Assembly: GCF_000238915.1 (NCBI RefSeq)
Contig: NZ_BAEG01000078.1
Location: 41,270-105,269 of the forward strand
From: Arthrobacter globiformis NBRC 12137
Lineage (GTDB): Bacteria > Actinomycetota > Actinomycetes > Actinomycetales > Micrococcaceae
Direction: 5' to 3'
Length of the DNA: 64,000 nt
Shown in pieces: positions 47,023-55,095 of this stretch. Numbering within the stretch: the stretch's first letter is position 1; each line of letters starts with the position of its first letter. Under the pieces are notes generated by a model, which worked only from the letters and a program-made list of their open reading frames with translations, did not search any database and was not told the DNA's origin. The position numbers and the translations under genes were made by a program.

Positions 47023-47964
47023 TCAGAAAAGGGCTTCCTGCACCGCCGGCACCTCCGAGCTGTACTCCCCCGGTTCCACCAGGCGGCCCTTCAGCAGTCC
47101 GAGGTTCACCACAAAGTCCAGTTCCGAGCCGTCCAGGCCGGCCAGGCCGTGGCTGCCGCACAGGGCTCTGAGGGTGAAGCCGTGGTTTCCGCTGTGCATC
47201 GCGTGCGGGTACGCGTGCCGGGCAGCCGCCGCGCAGAGGTCCGCGGCCTGCGCCGGACGGACCCACTGCTCATCAACAATGGCAAAACCCCCGACGGCGG
47301 TGCCCGCCAGGAGCGTCCGCACGTCCTCCGCCCGGCTCCGGTTGAGGAGGTCAAGCTCATCGCCCGGGAGGGGGTCCGTCAGGGCGGCGGCCTTCGCCGC
47401 GCCGCGCACCTGCTGGGCCAGGCCAGCTTCGCTCGTGGCCAGGTCCTCCAGGACGCGCACCACCCGCCCGTCCTCTGCCAGGGCAACGTACCGGGCGACC
47501 ACCGCACCCTGCTCAGCCAGCCGGTTCCATTTGCGCGGCCGTGAGGCAGTGCCGATCTTGCTGGCACCGTTGGCGAACGTGGCGACGTAGAGCCAGTGCG
47601 GCTGCATGAGGTAGTCCCGCAAGCCGGCCGGGACCCGCCCGCCCCGGTGGAAGTCGTGGATCAGCCTGGTATCGTCTGCCAGCTGGCAAGGCTCGCACTG
47701 GCTGCCCCGGAGCGCATCAGCACTGTCCGGACACGTCACGTGCCGGCGCCCGGTTGCGGAGAAAACCCTGGTGTGGCCGAGGCAGTGCCTGACCCCGCCG
47801 GCTACCCGGAATCCTAGGCGGGTGCCGGCGTCGAGAGCCATCTCAGTGAACCCGCCGGAACGGTGCTGGAGGCGCAGAACCGGCCTGCCGCCGTCGGACG
47901 CTGCGGAAACGGCCGGCGGCCCATCCCAAAAGACCCCGTGCACCAGATAACGGGTATCGGTCAC
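47023..47964 (-). CDS. DUF2797 protein
   Basis: This 313-residue protein fits the DUF2797 family: a Cys-rich part (CLGHTRVF, TCPDSADALRGSQCEPCQL) that probably binds zinc, then LYVATFANGASKIGTASRPR and RLAEQGAVVARYVAL, which recall a GIY-YIG-like core. The function of the family is unknown. GTG at 47964 has AGGAGA 5 nt upstream. The next gene downstream is separated by the 46990 promoter. Confidence 0.8.
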   Translation of the reverse strand: MTDTRYLVHGVFWDGPPAVSAASDGGRPVLRLQHRSGGFTEMALDAGTRLGFRVAGGVRHCLGHTRVFSATGRRHVTCPDSADALRGSQCEPCQLADDTRLIHDFHRGGRVPAGLRDYLMQPHWLYVATFANGASKIGTASRPRKWNRLAEQGAVVARYVALAEDGRVVRVLEDLATSEAGLAQQVRGAAKAAALTDPLPGDELDLLNRSRAEDVRTLLAGTAVGGFAIVDEQWVRPAQAADLCAAAARHAYPHAMHSGNHGFTLRALCGSHGLAGLDGSELDFVVNLGLLKGRLVEPGEYSSEVPAVQEALF

Positions 47965-47991
47965 GGGGTCTCCTGGTAATGCTGATGCAGA

Positions 47992-48855
47992 CTAGAGCGC
48001 GGGCTGTACGCCAAACGCTACCGCGAGCTTCATGATCTTCTCGGCGCGGCCGAGGCGCGGCAGGTCGGAACCGTCGCGGATGACGCGGCCGTTGGCCTCG
48101 AAGTCGGCCATGAAGTCGGTGGCCCAGGCGACGTCCGACGGCGTGGGGCTGATGACCTCGTTGATGACGCTGGTCTGGTCGATGGCCAGGCAGAGCTTCC
48201 CGGTCATGCCCATCATCACCGTGACGCCGGTCTGCTCGCGCAGGATGGGGTGGTTGGTGCCCACCGTGGGTCCGTCGATGGGGCCCGGCAGGTTGCCGAC
48301 GCGGCTGGCAACGACGAGCTTGGCGCGCGGGTAGGCCATGGCCTCCTGGGTGTTCGCCATGCCGGTGTCGCGGCGGAAGTCGCCGGAGCCGAAGGCCAGA
48401 CGGAACGCACCCTGCGCCTTGGCGATGTGGTTGGCTTCCTCGATGCCAAGCGCCGATTCCACGAGCGGGATCACCGGCGTCTTGCCGTCCATGCGGTGGA
48501 AGGACTCGGTGACCTGGTCGGCCGATTCCGTCTTGGCCAGCATGACGCCGAGCAGCCCCGGCGTGCCGCGCAGGCCGGCGAGGTCGTCGGCCCAGAACTT
48601 GCTGGTGGCGTCGTTGATCCGCACCCAGGCCTGGCCGCCGCCGGAGAGCCAGTTCACCACGTTCTCGCGGGCAACGTCCTTCTGCGAGGGGTCAACAGCG
48701 TCTTCGATGTCCAGGATGACCGAGTCCGCGCGGGACACGGCGGACTGATCGAAAAGCTCGGTTTTCATTGCGTTGACAAGCAGCCACGACCGGGCGATCT
48801 CGGCGGGGATATTGCGTTCGTGCCGGGTGATCTCGGCTGTGGAAGTAGACGTCAT
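47992..48855 (-). CDS. HpcH/HpaI aldolase / citrate lyase beta-like protein
   Basis: This 287-residue TIM-barrel enzyme resembles CitE-type lyases: SVILDIEDAVDPSQKDVAR holds the metal-binding Glu/Asp, VRINDATSKFWADDL the substrate Arg region, and VIPLVESALGIEEA and AFGSGDFRRDTGM further sites. It probably cleaves a malyl- or citramalyl-CoA type compound, which is inference. ATG at 48855 has TACGGT 6 nt upstream, so leaderless. The upstream in-frame extension is not supported. Confidence 0.85.
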   Translation of the reverse strand: MTSTSTAEITRHERNIPAEIARSWLLVNAMKTELFDQSAVSRADSVILDIEDAVDPSQKDVARENVVNWLSGGGQAWVRINDATSKFWADDLAGLRGTPGLLGVMLAKTESADQVTESFHRMDGKTPVIPLVESALGIEEANHIAKAQGAFRLAFGSGDFRRDTGMANTQEAMAYPRAKLVVASRVGNLPGPIDGPTVGTNHPILREQTGVTVMMGMTGKLCLAIDQTSVINEVISPTPSDVAWATDFMADFEANGRVIRDGSDLPRLGRAEKIMKLAVAFGVQPAL

Positions 48856-49173
48856 GGTTCTACCGTATCGGGCGCGCGCCCGTGTGCGCGACGCAGATCG
48901 GCCCCACGGGGCAGACCAATACGAACAAAAGCCACAGTGTACCGCCATCGGAACGGCGCCCCGGCACCGCCCGTCACGGGCATTCACCGGCCGCAACGCG
49001 GCGCCTCATGACCCGCTGTTGCGCCGTGTTTCCGCGGATTTCCAAGGGTTGCCCACCGTGACCGTGGCACTTTTCCGCGTCCGCCGAGTGCGCTTACATC
49101 GATCCATCGGCCGTTGCAGCGGCCGCCAAGAACCTGGCTCACCAGCCAACCAACCCCCTGAAGGAACCCCCCA
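48856..49173. other. Divergent intergenic region, CitE-like / TauA-like genes
   Basis: The 318 bases hold the leaderless promoter of the CitE-like gene at one end and AAGGAACCCCCC, the ribosome binding site of the lipoprotein gene, at the other. TACATCGAT near 49096 is a possible -10 for the latter. No gene or repeat is seen. Confidence 0.5.
48862..48867 (-). promoter_or_regulatory. -10 box, leaderless CitE-like gene
   Basis: TACGGT on the minus strand ends 6 nt before the ATG at 48855. Confidence 0.6.
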
Positions 49174-50211
49174 ATGAAACGACACCTGACCATCCTGAGT
49201 GCTGCGGCCGCCGTCGTCATCGCCCTGACGGTGTCCGGCTGCGGCGGGAGCGCCGCCGGCGATGACAGAAGCGCCAGCGGAGCCCCCGGCGCCAATGAAG
49301 TCAAGGAGCTCCGCTACCAGGGCTGGGCCAACAACGTCACCCTTCCCGAGCTGGCGCAGGACCTCGGCTACCTGGGCGACGTCAAGCTGAACTGGGTGGG
49401 CAACACCATCAGCGGGCCGCAGGACATCCAGTCCGCAGCAACCGGCCAGACCGACTTCGGCGGCGCGTTCGCCGGCGCAGTGGTGAAGCTCGTGGAGGCC
49501 GGCGCACCGGTGAAGGCCGTCATCAACTACTACGGCGAGGACAGCAAGACCTTCAACGGCTTCTACGTGAAGGAAGACAGCCCGATCAGGACGGCCCGGG
49601 ACTTCATCGGCAAGAAGATCGCGGTGAACACCCTCGGCGCACATTCCGAGGCGGTCATCAACACCTACCTCCGCAAGAACGGCCTGAGCGCGGACGAGAT
49701 CAAGCAGGTCCAGCTCGTGGTGGTTCCGCCGAACGACACGGAGGAAGCCATCCGCCGCGGCCAGGTGGACGCCGGCTCGCTGGGCAGCATCCTGCAGGAC
49801 AAGGCCGTCGCCAACGGCGGGCTGCGGTCCGTCTTCAGCGACTTTGACCTGTTCGGCACGTTTGCCGGCGGACCCTACGTCTTCCGGGAGGACTTCCTCG
49901 CCCAGAACCCCAACACGGTCCGGACCTTCACCACGGGTGTGGCGAAGGCCATCGAGTGGGAGCGGTCCACTCCCCGCAAGGAAGTCATCGCCCGGCTCAC
50001 CAAGATCCTGAAGGAACGCGGCCGCAATGAGAACCCCGCCGCCCTGCAGTACTGGAAGAGCGTCGGCGTCCCGGCCAAGGGCGAGATCAAGGATGAGGAC
50101 TTCACCCGCTGGGAGGAGTACCTGAAGTCCGCGGGCATCATCAAGGCCGACTTGGATGCCAAGAAGCTGTACACCAATGAGTTCAACGGGCTCCTGACCG
50201 ACGCAAAGTAA
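49174..50211 (+). CDS. TauA/SsuA-like substrate-binding lipoprotein
   Basis: This 345-residue protein has a lipoprotein signal, MKRHLTILSAAAAVVIALT, with lipobox VSGC and Cys23 as the lipidated residue. The mature part resembles sulfonate/taurine-type NMT1-like binding proteins: QGWANNVTLPELAQDLGYL, FGGAFAGAVVKLVEAGAPVK, VNTLGAHSEAVINTYLRKNG. The ATG follows AAGGA by about 7 nt. It lacks permease and ATPase neighbours; a TauD-like dioxygenase follows after 73 nt. Confidence 0.87.
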   Translation: MKRHLTILSAAAAVVIALTVSGCGGSAAGDDRSASGAPGANEVKELRYQGWANNVTLPELAQDLGYLGDVKLNWVGNTISGPQDIQSAATGQTDFGGAFAGAVVKLVEAGAPVKAVINYYGEDSKTFNGFYVKEDSPIRTARDFIGKKIAVNTLGAHSEAVINTYLRKNGLSADEIKQVQLVVVPPNDTEEAIRRGQVDAGSLGSILQDKAVANGGLRSVFSDFDLFGTFAGGPYVFREDFLAQNPNTVRTFTTGVAKAIEWERSTPRKEVIARLTKILKERGRNENPAALQYWKSVGVPAKGEIKDEDFTRWEEYLKSAGIIKADLDAKKLYTNEFNGLLTDAK

Positions 50212-50216
50212 CGCCC

Positions 50217-50275
50217 GATTCAAGTAACCGCCGATTCAAATAACCGCAGCACAAAGTACCGCAGCACAAAGTGAG
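50217..50275. repeat. Short tandem duplications before the tauD-like gene
   Basis: CGATTCAAGTAACCGC is followed by CGATTCAAATAACCGC, and ACCGCAGCACAAAGT occurs twice in a row. They fill most of the 73-base gap between the two genes. Confidence 0.7.
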
Positions 50276-50284
50276 GAAAGAACG

Positions 50285-51205
50285 ATGACTGTCATTACCG
50301 AAACAAAGCTCGAATTCTCCAAGCTGGGCTCCCGCATCGGCGCCGAGATCCGGGGTCTGGACCTAAGCGGCGACCTGCCGGCAGAGACTGTTGCAGAGAT
50401 CCGTGCGGCCCTCAACGAGCACAAGGCCCTGGTGTTCCGTGAAGCCAACATCCTCTCCGACGAGGCGCAGGTGAAGTTCGCCAGCCACTTCGGCCCACTT
50501 ACCAAGGCGCACCCCACCGTGGCGTCCGTGGAAGGCGAAGAGAACGTCCTGCCGGTGGACAGCGAGAACGGTTCGGCCAACAACTGGCACACGGATGTCA
50601 CGTTCGTGGTCAACCCGCCGCAGGCGTCCACGCTGCGCAGCATCGACCTGCCCGCGTACGGCGGCGAGACGCTGATCGCATCCTCCGCCGGCGCGTACAG
50701 CGACCTGCCGGACGAGCTGCGGAACTTCGCCGACACTCTCTGGGCCATCCACACCAACGACTACGACTACTCGGTGCCCAAGAACCTGGAGCACGCCAAC
50801 GCCGAGGAGCGCCGCAAGGAGTTCACCCGGCTCAAGTTCGAGACGGCCCACCCCGTGGTACGGGTCCACCCGCTGACCGGCGAGCGCGGATTGTTCATTG
50901 GGGGCTTCGCGCAGCGCCTGCGGATCGTTGGCCTGTCCAACACCGAGTCCAGGGACATCATCCGGCTGCTCCAGGCCTACGTAACCCGTCCCGAAAACGT
51001 GGTCCGCGTGAACTGGGAGCCCAACCAGCTGGTGCTCTTCGACAACCGGATCACCCAGCACTACGCACCCGACAACTACGACGGCCAGCCGCGCAAGCTC
51101 AACCGCGTCACTATCGCCGGGGACATCCCGGTGGGCGTGGACGGCAAGCAGAGCCAGGCCCTGAAGGGTGATGCCTCCACGTACTCGGAGATCGCCCCGC
51201 TCTAG
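50285..51205 (+). CDS. TauD/TfdA-family 2-oxoglutarate dioxygenase
   Basis: The 306-residue Fe(II)/2-oxoglutarate enzyme carries the facial triad: His102 and Asp104 in NNWHTDVTF and His259 in RITQHYAPDNY. The 2-oxoglutarate-binding Arg is in LNRVTIAG. Members release sulfite from taurine or act on other small acids; the real substrate is not clear. The start ATG follows GAGGAAAG by about 4 nt. The 3' end (CCGCTCTAG) is repeated in tandem downstream. Confidence 0.88.
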   Translation: MTVITETKLEFSKLGSRIGAEIRGLDLSGDLPAETVAEIRAALNEHKALVFREANILSDEAQVKFASHFGPLTKAHPTVASVEGEENVLPVDSENGSANNWHTDVTFVVNPPQASTLRSIDLPAYGGETLIASSAGAYSDLPDELRNFADTLWAIHTNDYDYSVPKNLEHANAEERRKEFTRLKFETAHPVVRVHPLTGERGLFIGGFAQRLRIVGLSNTESRDIIRLLQAYVTRPENVVRVNWEPNQLVLFDNRITQHYAPDNYDGQPRKLNRVTIAGDIPVGVDGKQSQALKGDASTYSEIAPL

Positions 51206-51265
51206 GGCTGTTGGTCTGACGGGCCCGCTCTAGGGCTGTTGGTCTGACGGGCCCGCTCTAGGGCT
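51196..51265 (+). repeat. 28-bp tandem repeat at the tauD-like gene end
   Basis: Two full 28-base units (51196-51223, 51224-51251) and a 14-base third start CCCGCTCTAGGGCTGTTGGT. The first includes the gene's stop codon, so later copies are a duplicated 3' end. They are identical, suggesting recent slippage. Confidence 0.85.
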
Positions 51266-51269
51266 TCCG

Positions 51270-51335
51270 CCCAACTAGGTCGCAGCAGATGGTGTTCTGA
51301 GCACTCAGAACGCCCTCAGCTGCGACCTAGTTGGG
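51270..51335. repeat. Dispersed palindromic repeat, family A, copy 2
   Basis: CCCAACTAGGTCGCAGC and CTGCGACCTAGTTGGG form outer arms, with GTTCTGAG and CTCAGAAC inside. It matches copy 1 at 11069-11137 in order and length, and again sits between convergent genes. Confidence 0.82.
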
Positions 51336-51336
51336 T

Positions 51337-52302
51337 TTAAGGGATGTTGCTTCCCCGGGCCGTGACCCAGAGCCTGTACCACTCGGCGCGGGTCATGGTC
51401 TCGGCAGCGCGGGCGGCCCCGGCGCACGCACGGATCCGGTCCGGGTTGGCGGTGCCGATGACCGGCGCGATCCCGGCCGGGTGCTTCATGAGCCAGCCCA
51501 ACAGCACCGCCTCCACGGTGGTGCCGTACCCCCGCGCCATCTCTGCCAGCAGCACGGCTGTGGCACTCTCGGACTGCGTGGGCCGCTCGGGCGGGTTGCC
51601 GGTGTAGTGGCCACGGGCCAGGGCGCCGTAGGCCTGCAGCGTGATCCCCTGCCGGGCACAGTACTCCAGCGTCCCGTGCGGAAAGCTGTAGCCCCGGGCA
51701 TCGGGGTGGTTCACCAGCACGGTGCTTTCCAGCCAGTCGCGCTTGAGCAGGCTGAGCTCCAGCTGGTTGGCCACCACCGGGGTCTCGAGGCTGTCCTGCA
51801 GGAACTCGATCTGGGCGGCGGACATGTTGGACACCCCCAGAGCCCGCACCTTACCTTCTGCCATCAGCTTCCCGACGGCGGCCGCCACCTCCGCGGGGTC
51901 CATCAGGGGATCGGGGCGGTGCAGCAGGAGGATGTCCACGTAGTCGGTGCGCAGGCGCTCGAGGCTGCCGTTCACGCGCTCGATGATGGCGTCCGCGCTC
52001 AGGTCGTAGTGGGTTTCCAGTCCCCGCTCGTTCAGCCGGATCCCGCATTTGGTCTGCAGCTGGATGCGCTCGCGCAGCCCGCTGGTGCCGGCCAGGACCT
52101 CGCCGAAGACGGCTTCGGCTTTTCCGTGCCGGTAGATGTCGGCGTGGTCAAAGAGCGTGACGCCGATGTCCAGCGCCGCATCAATGGCCTCAGCCGCGGC
52201 CTCGACGTCAGAGATTTCGTGGGGTTCCGTCGACCAGTCCCCGCCCAGGCCCATGCAGCCGTAGAGCAGCCGGCCGTAGGGTGCTGCAGTCTGTTCAGTC
52301 AT
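51337..52302 (-). CDS. Aldo/keto reductase, YdhF-like
   Basis: This 321-residue NADPH oxidoreductase has the AKR barrel: GVTLFDHADIYRHGKAEAVF, with catalytic Asp and Tyr, LQTKCGIRLNE with Lys, and VDILLLHRPDP with His. It also has VRALGVSNMSAAQI and PVIGTANPDRIRACA. YdhF-type members reduce aldehydes or ketones of unknown origin. It is convergent with the tauD-like gene, separated by a palindromic repeat. Confidence 0.9.
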   Translation of the reverse strand: MTEQTAAPYGRLLYGCMGLGGDWSTEPHEISDVEAAAEAIDAALDIGVTLFDHADIYRHGKAEAVFGEVLAGTSGLRERIQLQTKCGIRLNERGLETHYDLSADAIIERVNGSLERLRTDYVDILLLHRPDPLMDPAEVAAAVGKLMAEGKVRALGVSNMSAAQIEFLQDSLETPVVANQLELSLLKRDWLESTVLVNHPDARGYSFPHGTLEYCARQGITLQAYGALARGHYTGNPPERPTQSESATAVLLAEMARGYGTTVEAVLLGWLMKHPAGIAPVIGTANPDRIRACAGAARAAETMTRAEWYRLWVTARGSNIP

Positions 52303-52369
52303 GGCATCACTCTTTCATTTGTTCCGGGCCCCGCACAGAGGCCCGGCCGGGTACCCGGTTAAACGGACC

Positions 52370-52407
52370 CGCTGGCGCACCCCGGTCAGAACCGGGGTGC
52401 GCCAGCG
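52370..52407 (-). terminator. Terminator of the alpha-glucoside operon
   Basis: CGCTGGCGCACCCCGGT and its exact complement form a 17-bp stem with a 4-base loop, 20 nt beyond the GH13 stop. Confidence 0.85.
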
Positions 52408-52427
52408 GCGTGTCAGCCCGCTGCGGG

Positions 52428-54137
52428 TCAGCGCAGCCAGGCGGTGGTGTTGGCCGGCAGCTTGCCGTCTTCCAGCGGTGCGCTGCTCACCAGCACCGTG
52501 CCCGCGGGAAGGTCGACGGCGGTGTCCCCGAAGTTGGTCACTGCCCGCCAGCCGCCAGGGCGGCTGAAGTGCAGGACGTCCGGGTTTCCGGTTTCGATCC
52601 ATTCCAGCTCTTCGGCGGTCTGCAGTTCGCGGCGGAGCCTCAGGGCCGTGCGGTAGAGCTCGAGCGTGGAGTCCCGGGTGCCGTCCTGCGCCTCAACGGC
52701 GTAGCTGCTGAACCAGTCGGGCTGGGGCAGGTGGGCGCCGCCGTCGCCGAACCCGAAGGACGTGCCCTCCACGGACCACGGCAACGGCACGCGGCAGCCG
52801 TCGCGGCCCACTTCCACTCCCCTGTTGCGGAAGAACGACGGGTCCTGCCGTTCGGATTCCGGGATGTCCGCCACCTCGTGCAGTCCCAGTTCCTCGCCCT
52901 GGTAGAGGTAGGCGGAGCCGGGCAGTGCGAGCATGAGGAGCGTGGCGGCGCGGGCGCGGCGCTTGCCGAGCTCGATGTCGAGGTCCTTTTCCGGGCCGCC
53001 GGCCAGCAGCCAGTCCTTGCCGTCCTGGCCCTTGGCGTGCTTGCCCTTGGAGCCCTTGGGCAGGCCGTATCGGGTGGCGTGGCGGACGACGTCGTGGTTG
53101 GAGAACACCCAGGTGGAGGAGGCTCCGGTGGCTGCGGCCTCTGCCAGGTTGCGGGTGATGATCTCGTGGAACTCCTCGGCGTCGAAGTCCGCCTGCAGGA
53201 GGTCGAAGTTGAACGCCTGGCCCAGGCCTTCGGGGCTGGCGTAGCGGGCCCGGCGGGTGGCGTGCACCCAGGCCTCGGCGACGGCGGTGCGCGGCGGGTT
53301 GTACTCGTTGAAGACCTCGCGCCATTCGGCGTAGACCTCGTGCACCTCGTCGCGGTCCCAGAACGGGTGCGAGCCGTCCGGGAATCCGTCAGTGCCGGTG
53401 TTGGCCTCGGTCAGCTCCAGCTTGGACAGCAGCGGTTCGGTGAGGTCCTTGGTGAGCGCGTGCGCCACGTCGACGCGGAAACCGTCCACGCCGCGGTCTG
53501 ACCAGAAGCGCAGAGTCTTGAGGAAGTCGTCGCGGATTTCCCGGTTGGCCCAGTTCAGGTCCGGCTGCTCCTTGGCGAAGATATGCATGTACCACTGGCC
53601 AGGGGTGCCGTCGGGTTCGGTGATGCGCTCCCAGGCGGGGCCGCCGAAGACCGAGTCCCAGTCCGACGGCGGGAACTCGCCGTTGGGGCCTTTGCCGTCC
53701 CGGAAGATGTAGCGGTCCCGGGCCGGGGAGCCCTTCGGGGAGGCCAGGGCTTCCTTGAACCATTCGTGCCGGTCCGAGGAGTGGTTCGGGACGATGTCGG
53801 CGATCAGCTTGATGCCGGCGGCGTGGAGGGCGTTGGCCATCTCATCGAAGTCCTCCAGCGTGCCAAGCTTAGGGTCCACGTTGCGGTAGTCATCCACGTC
53901 GTAGCCGCCGTCGGCGAGCGCCGAGGGGTAGAACGGGCTGAGCCAGACCGCGTCGATTCCCAGCGCCTTCAGGTACGGGACCTTGGCCGTGATGCCCTTG
54001 ATGTCGCCCAGGCCGTCGCCGTTCGAATCGGAAAAGCTGCGGGGGTAGATCTGGTAGACGGACGCCTGGCGCCACCAGTTCGGATCGGCCAGGCGGTCGG
54101 AATCGGAAAGGGTTGCCAGCGTGGCGGTGGTGGACAA
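52428..54137 (-). CDS. GH13 alpha-glucosidase
   Basis: This 569-residue cytoplasmic enzyme hydrolyses alpha-glucosides. Its GH13 motifs are DIVPNHSSD, nucleophile Asp223 in GFRVDVAHAL, acid/base Glu288 in AVAEAWV, and Asp349 in FSNHDVVRH. The (alpha/beta)8 barrel starts at WWRQASVYQIYPRSF, and the C-terminal beta domain is small. Oligo-1,6-glucosidase, maltase or trehalose-6-phosphate hydrolase activity are alternatives; the last is unlikely without a PTS. It is the last gene of the ABC sugar operon, 52 nt after the second permease. Confidence 0.92.
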   Translation of the reverse strand: MSTTATLATLSDSDRLADPNWWRQASVYQIYPRSFSDSNGDGLGDIKGITAKVPYLKALGIDAVWLSPFYPSALADGGYDVDDYRNVDPKLGTLEDFDEMANALHAAGIKLIADIVPNHSSDRHEWFKEALASPKGSPARDRYIFRDGKGPNGEFPPSDWDSVFGGPAWERITEPDGTPGQWYMHIFAKEQPDLNWANREIRDDFLKTLRFWSDRGVDGFRVDVAHALTKDLTEPLLSKLELTEANTGTDGFPDGSHPFWDRDEVHEVYAEWREVFNEYNPPRTAVAEAWVHATRRARYASPEGLGQAFNFDLLQADFDAEEFHEIITRNLAEAAATGASSTWVFSNHDVVRHATRYGLPKGSKGKHAKGQDGKDWLLAGGPEKDLDIELGKRRARAATLLMLALPGSAYLYQGEELGLHEVADIPESERQDPSFFRNRGVEVGRDGCRVPLPWSVEGTSFGFGDGGAHLPQPDWFSSYAVEAQDGTRDSTLELYRTALRLRRELQTAEELEWIETGNPDVLHFSRPGGWRAVTNFGDTAVDLPAGTVLVSSAPLEDGKLPANTTAWLR

Positions 54138-54189
54138 GGGATGATCCTTTTCTTGTGGTTGGGATTGTTGCTGGACTGGTTTGATGGGT

Positions 54190-55095
54190 CTACTTGACGG
54201 CCCCGCGCATGACTCCGGAGAGTACCCAACGCTGGGCCAGGATGTAAACCACCAAAGTCGGTGCCATGGCCATCAGGTAGGACGCGAATGCGAGGCTGTA
54301 GTTGGTGTTGAACTCTCCCTGGAAGAGCATCTGCACCACGGGGAGGGTCTGCAGGGCGGGATCGGCGATCATCATCTGCGGGAGCAGGAAGTCGTTCCAT
54401 GAGCCGAGGAAGGCGAAGATGCCCACGGTGGCGTTCATGGGGGCCAGCAGCGGGAAGATGATCCGGCGGAACACCTGCCACGTGGTGGCGCCGTCGAGCC
54501 GGGCCGATTCCTCCAGCTCCACCGGGATGGAGCGGACGAAGGCAATGTACAGCAGCGTGTTGAACGAGATGCCGCCCAGCACGTGCAGGAACACCACGCC
54601 GCCCGGGTTATCCAGGCCGAGGAGGGCCGTCTGCTTGATCAGCGGCAGGATGATCACCGGGAACGGGATGAACATGGCCGAGAGCAGGTACACGAAGGAG
54701 CCCCGGAAGAACCTCCGATTCCAGTTCCTGGCGATGGCATACGCCACCAGCGAGCTGCATGCCAGGGAACCAAGGACACTGAGCACGGTGACGAACGCCG
54801 TCGACATGAATGCCCGCGGGAAATCCGTTGCCACGTAGGCGGCGCCGAAGTTCTCCCAGTTCACCGGGCTGGGCCAGGCGAGGCCCGTGCCCGTTCCGAT
54901 CTGGTCCGGGGACTTCAGGGCCATGGCCACGGTGAAGTAGAGCGGAAGGAGCACGGTCAGGGAGGCCACCAGCATCAGCGCGGTGAGCCACCAGTTGACC
55001 TTGTAGCCCTCGCGGCCGGAGCGGTTGTTCCGGCGGAGTGCGGGGCGGTCCGGATCGTGCGGGGTGCGGCGGGCGGTAAGCGGAAAAGCTGTCAT
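54190..55095 (-). CDS. Sugar ABC transporter permease, MalG-like
   Basis: This 301-residue permease has six membrane segments and the ABC permease EAA loop ESARLDGATTWQVFRRIIFP. The first helix starts near residue 33 (WLTALMLVASLTVLLPLYF). It pairs with the upstream permease as the MalFG-type channel for an alpha-glucoside. The ATG overlaps the previous stop by 1 nt (TAATG). Confidence 0.92.
   Translation of the reverse strand: MTAFPLTARRTPHDPDRPALRRNNRSGREGYKVNWWLTALMLVASLTVLLPLYFTVAMALKSPDQIGTGTGLAWPSPVNWENFGAAYVATDFPRAFMSTAFVTVLSVLGSLACSSLVAYAIARNWNRRFFRGSFVYLLSAMFIPFPVIILPLIKQTALLGLDNPGGVVFLHVLGGISFNTLLYIAFVRSIPVELEESARLDGATTWQVFRRIIFPLLAPMNATVGIFAFLGSWNDFLLPQMMIADPALQTLPVVQMLFQGEFNTNYSLAFASYLMAMAPTLVVYILAQRWVLSGVMRGAVK

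Noticed and set aside
51196..51335. Possible CRISPR-like array at the tandem repeats after the dioxygenase gene
   Set aside because: Units are directly adjacent without unique spacers, and no cas genes are near.
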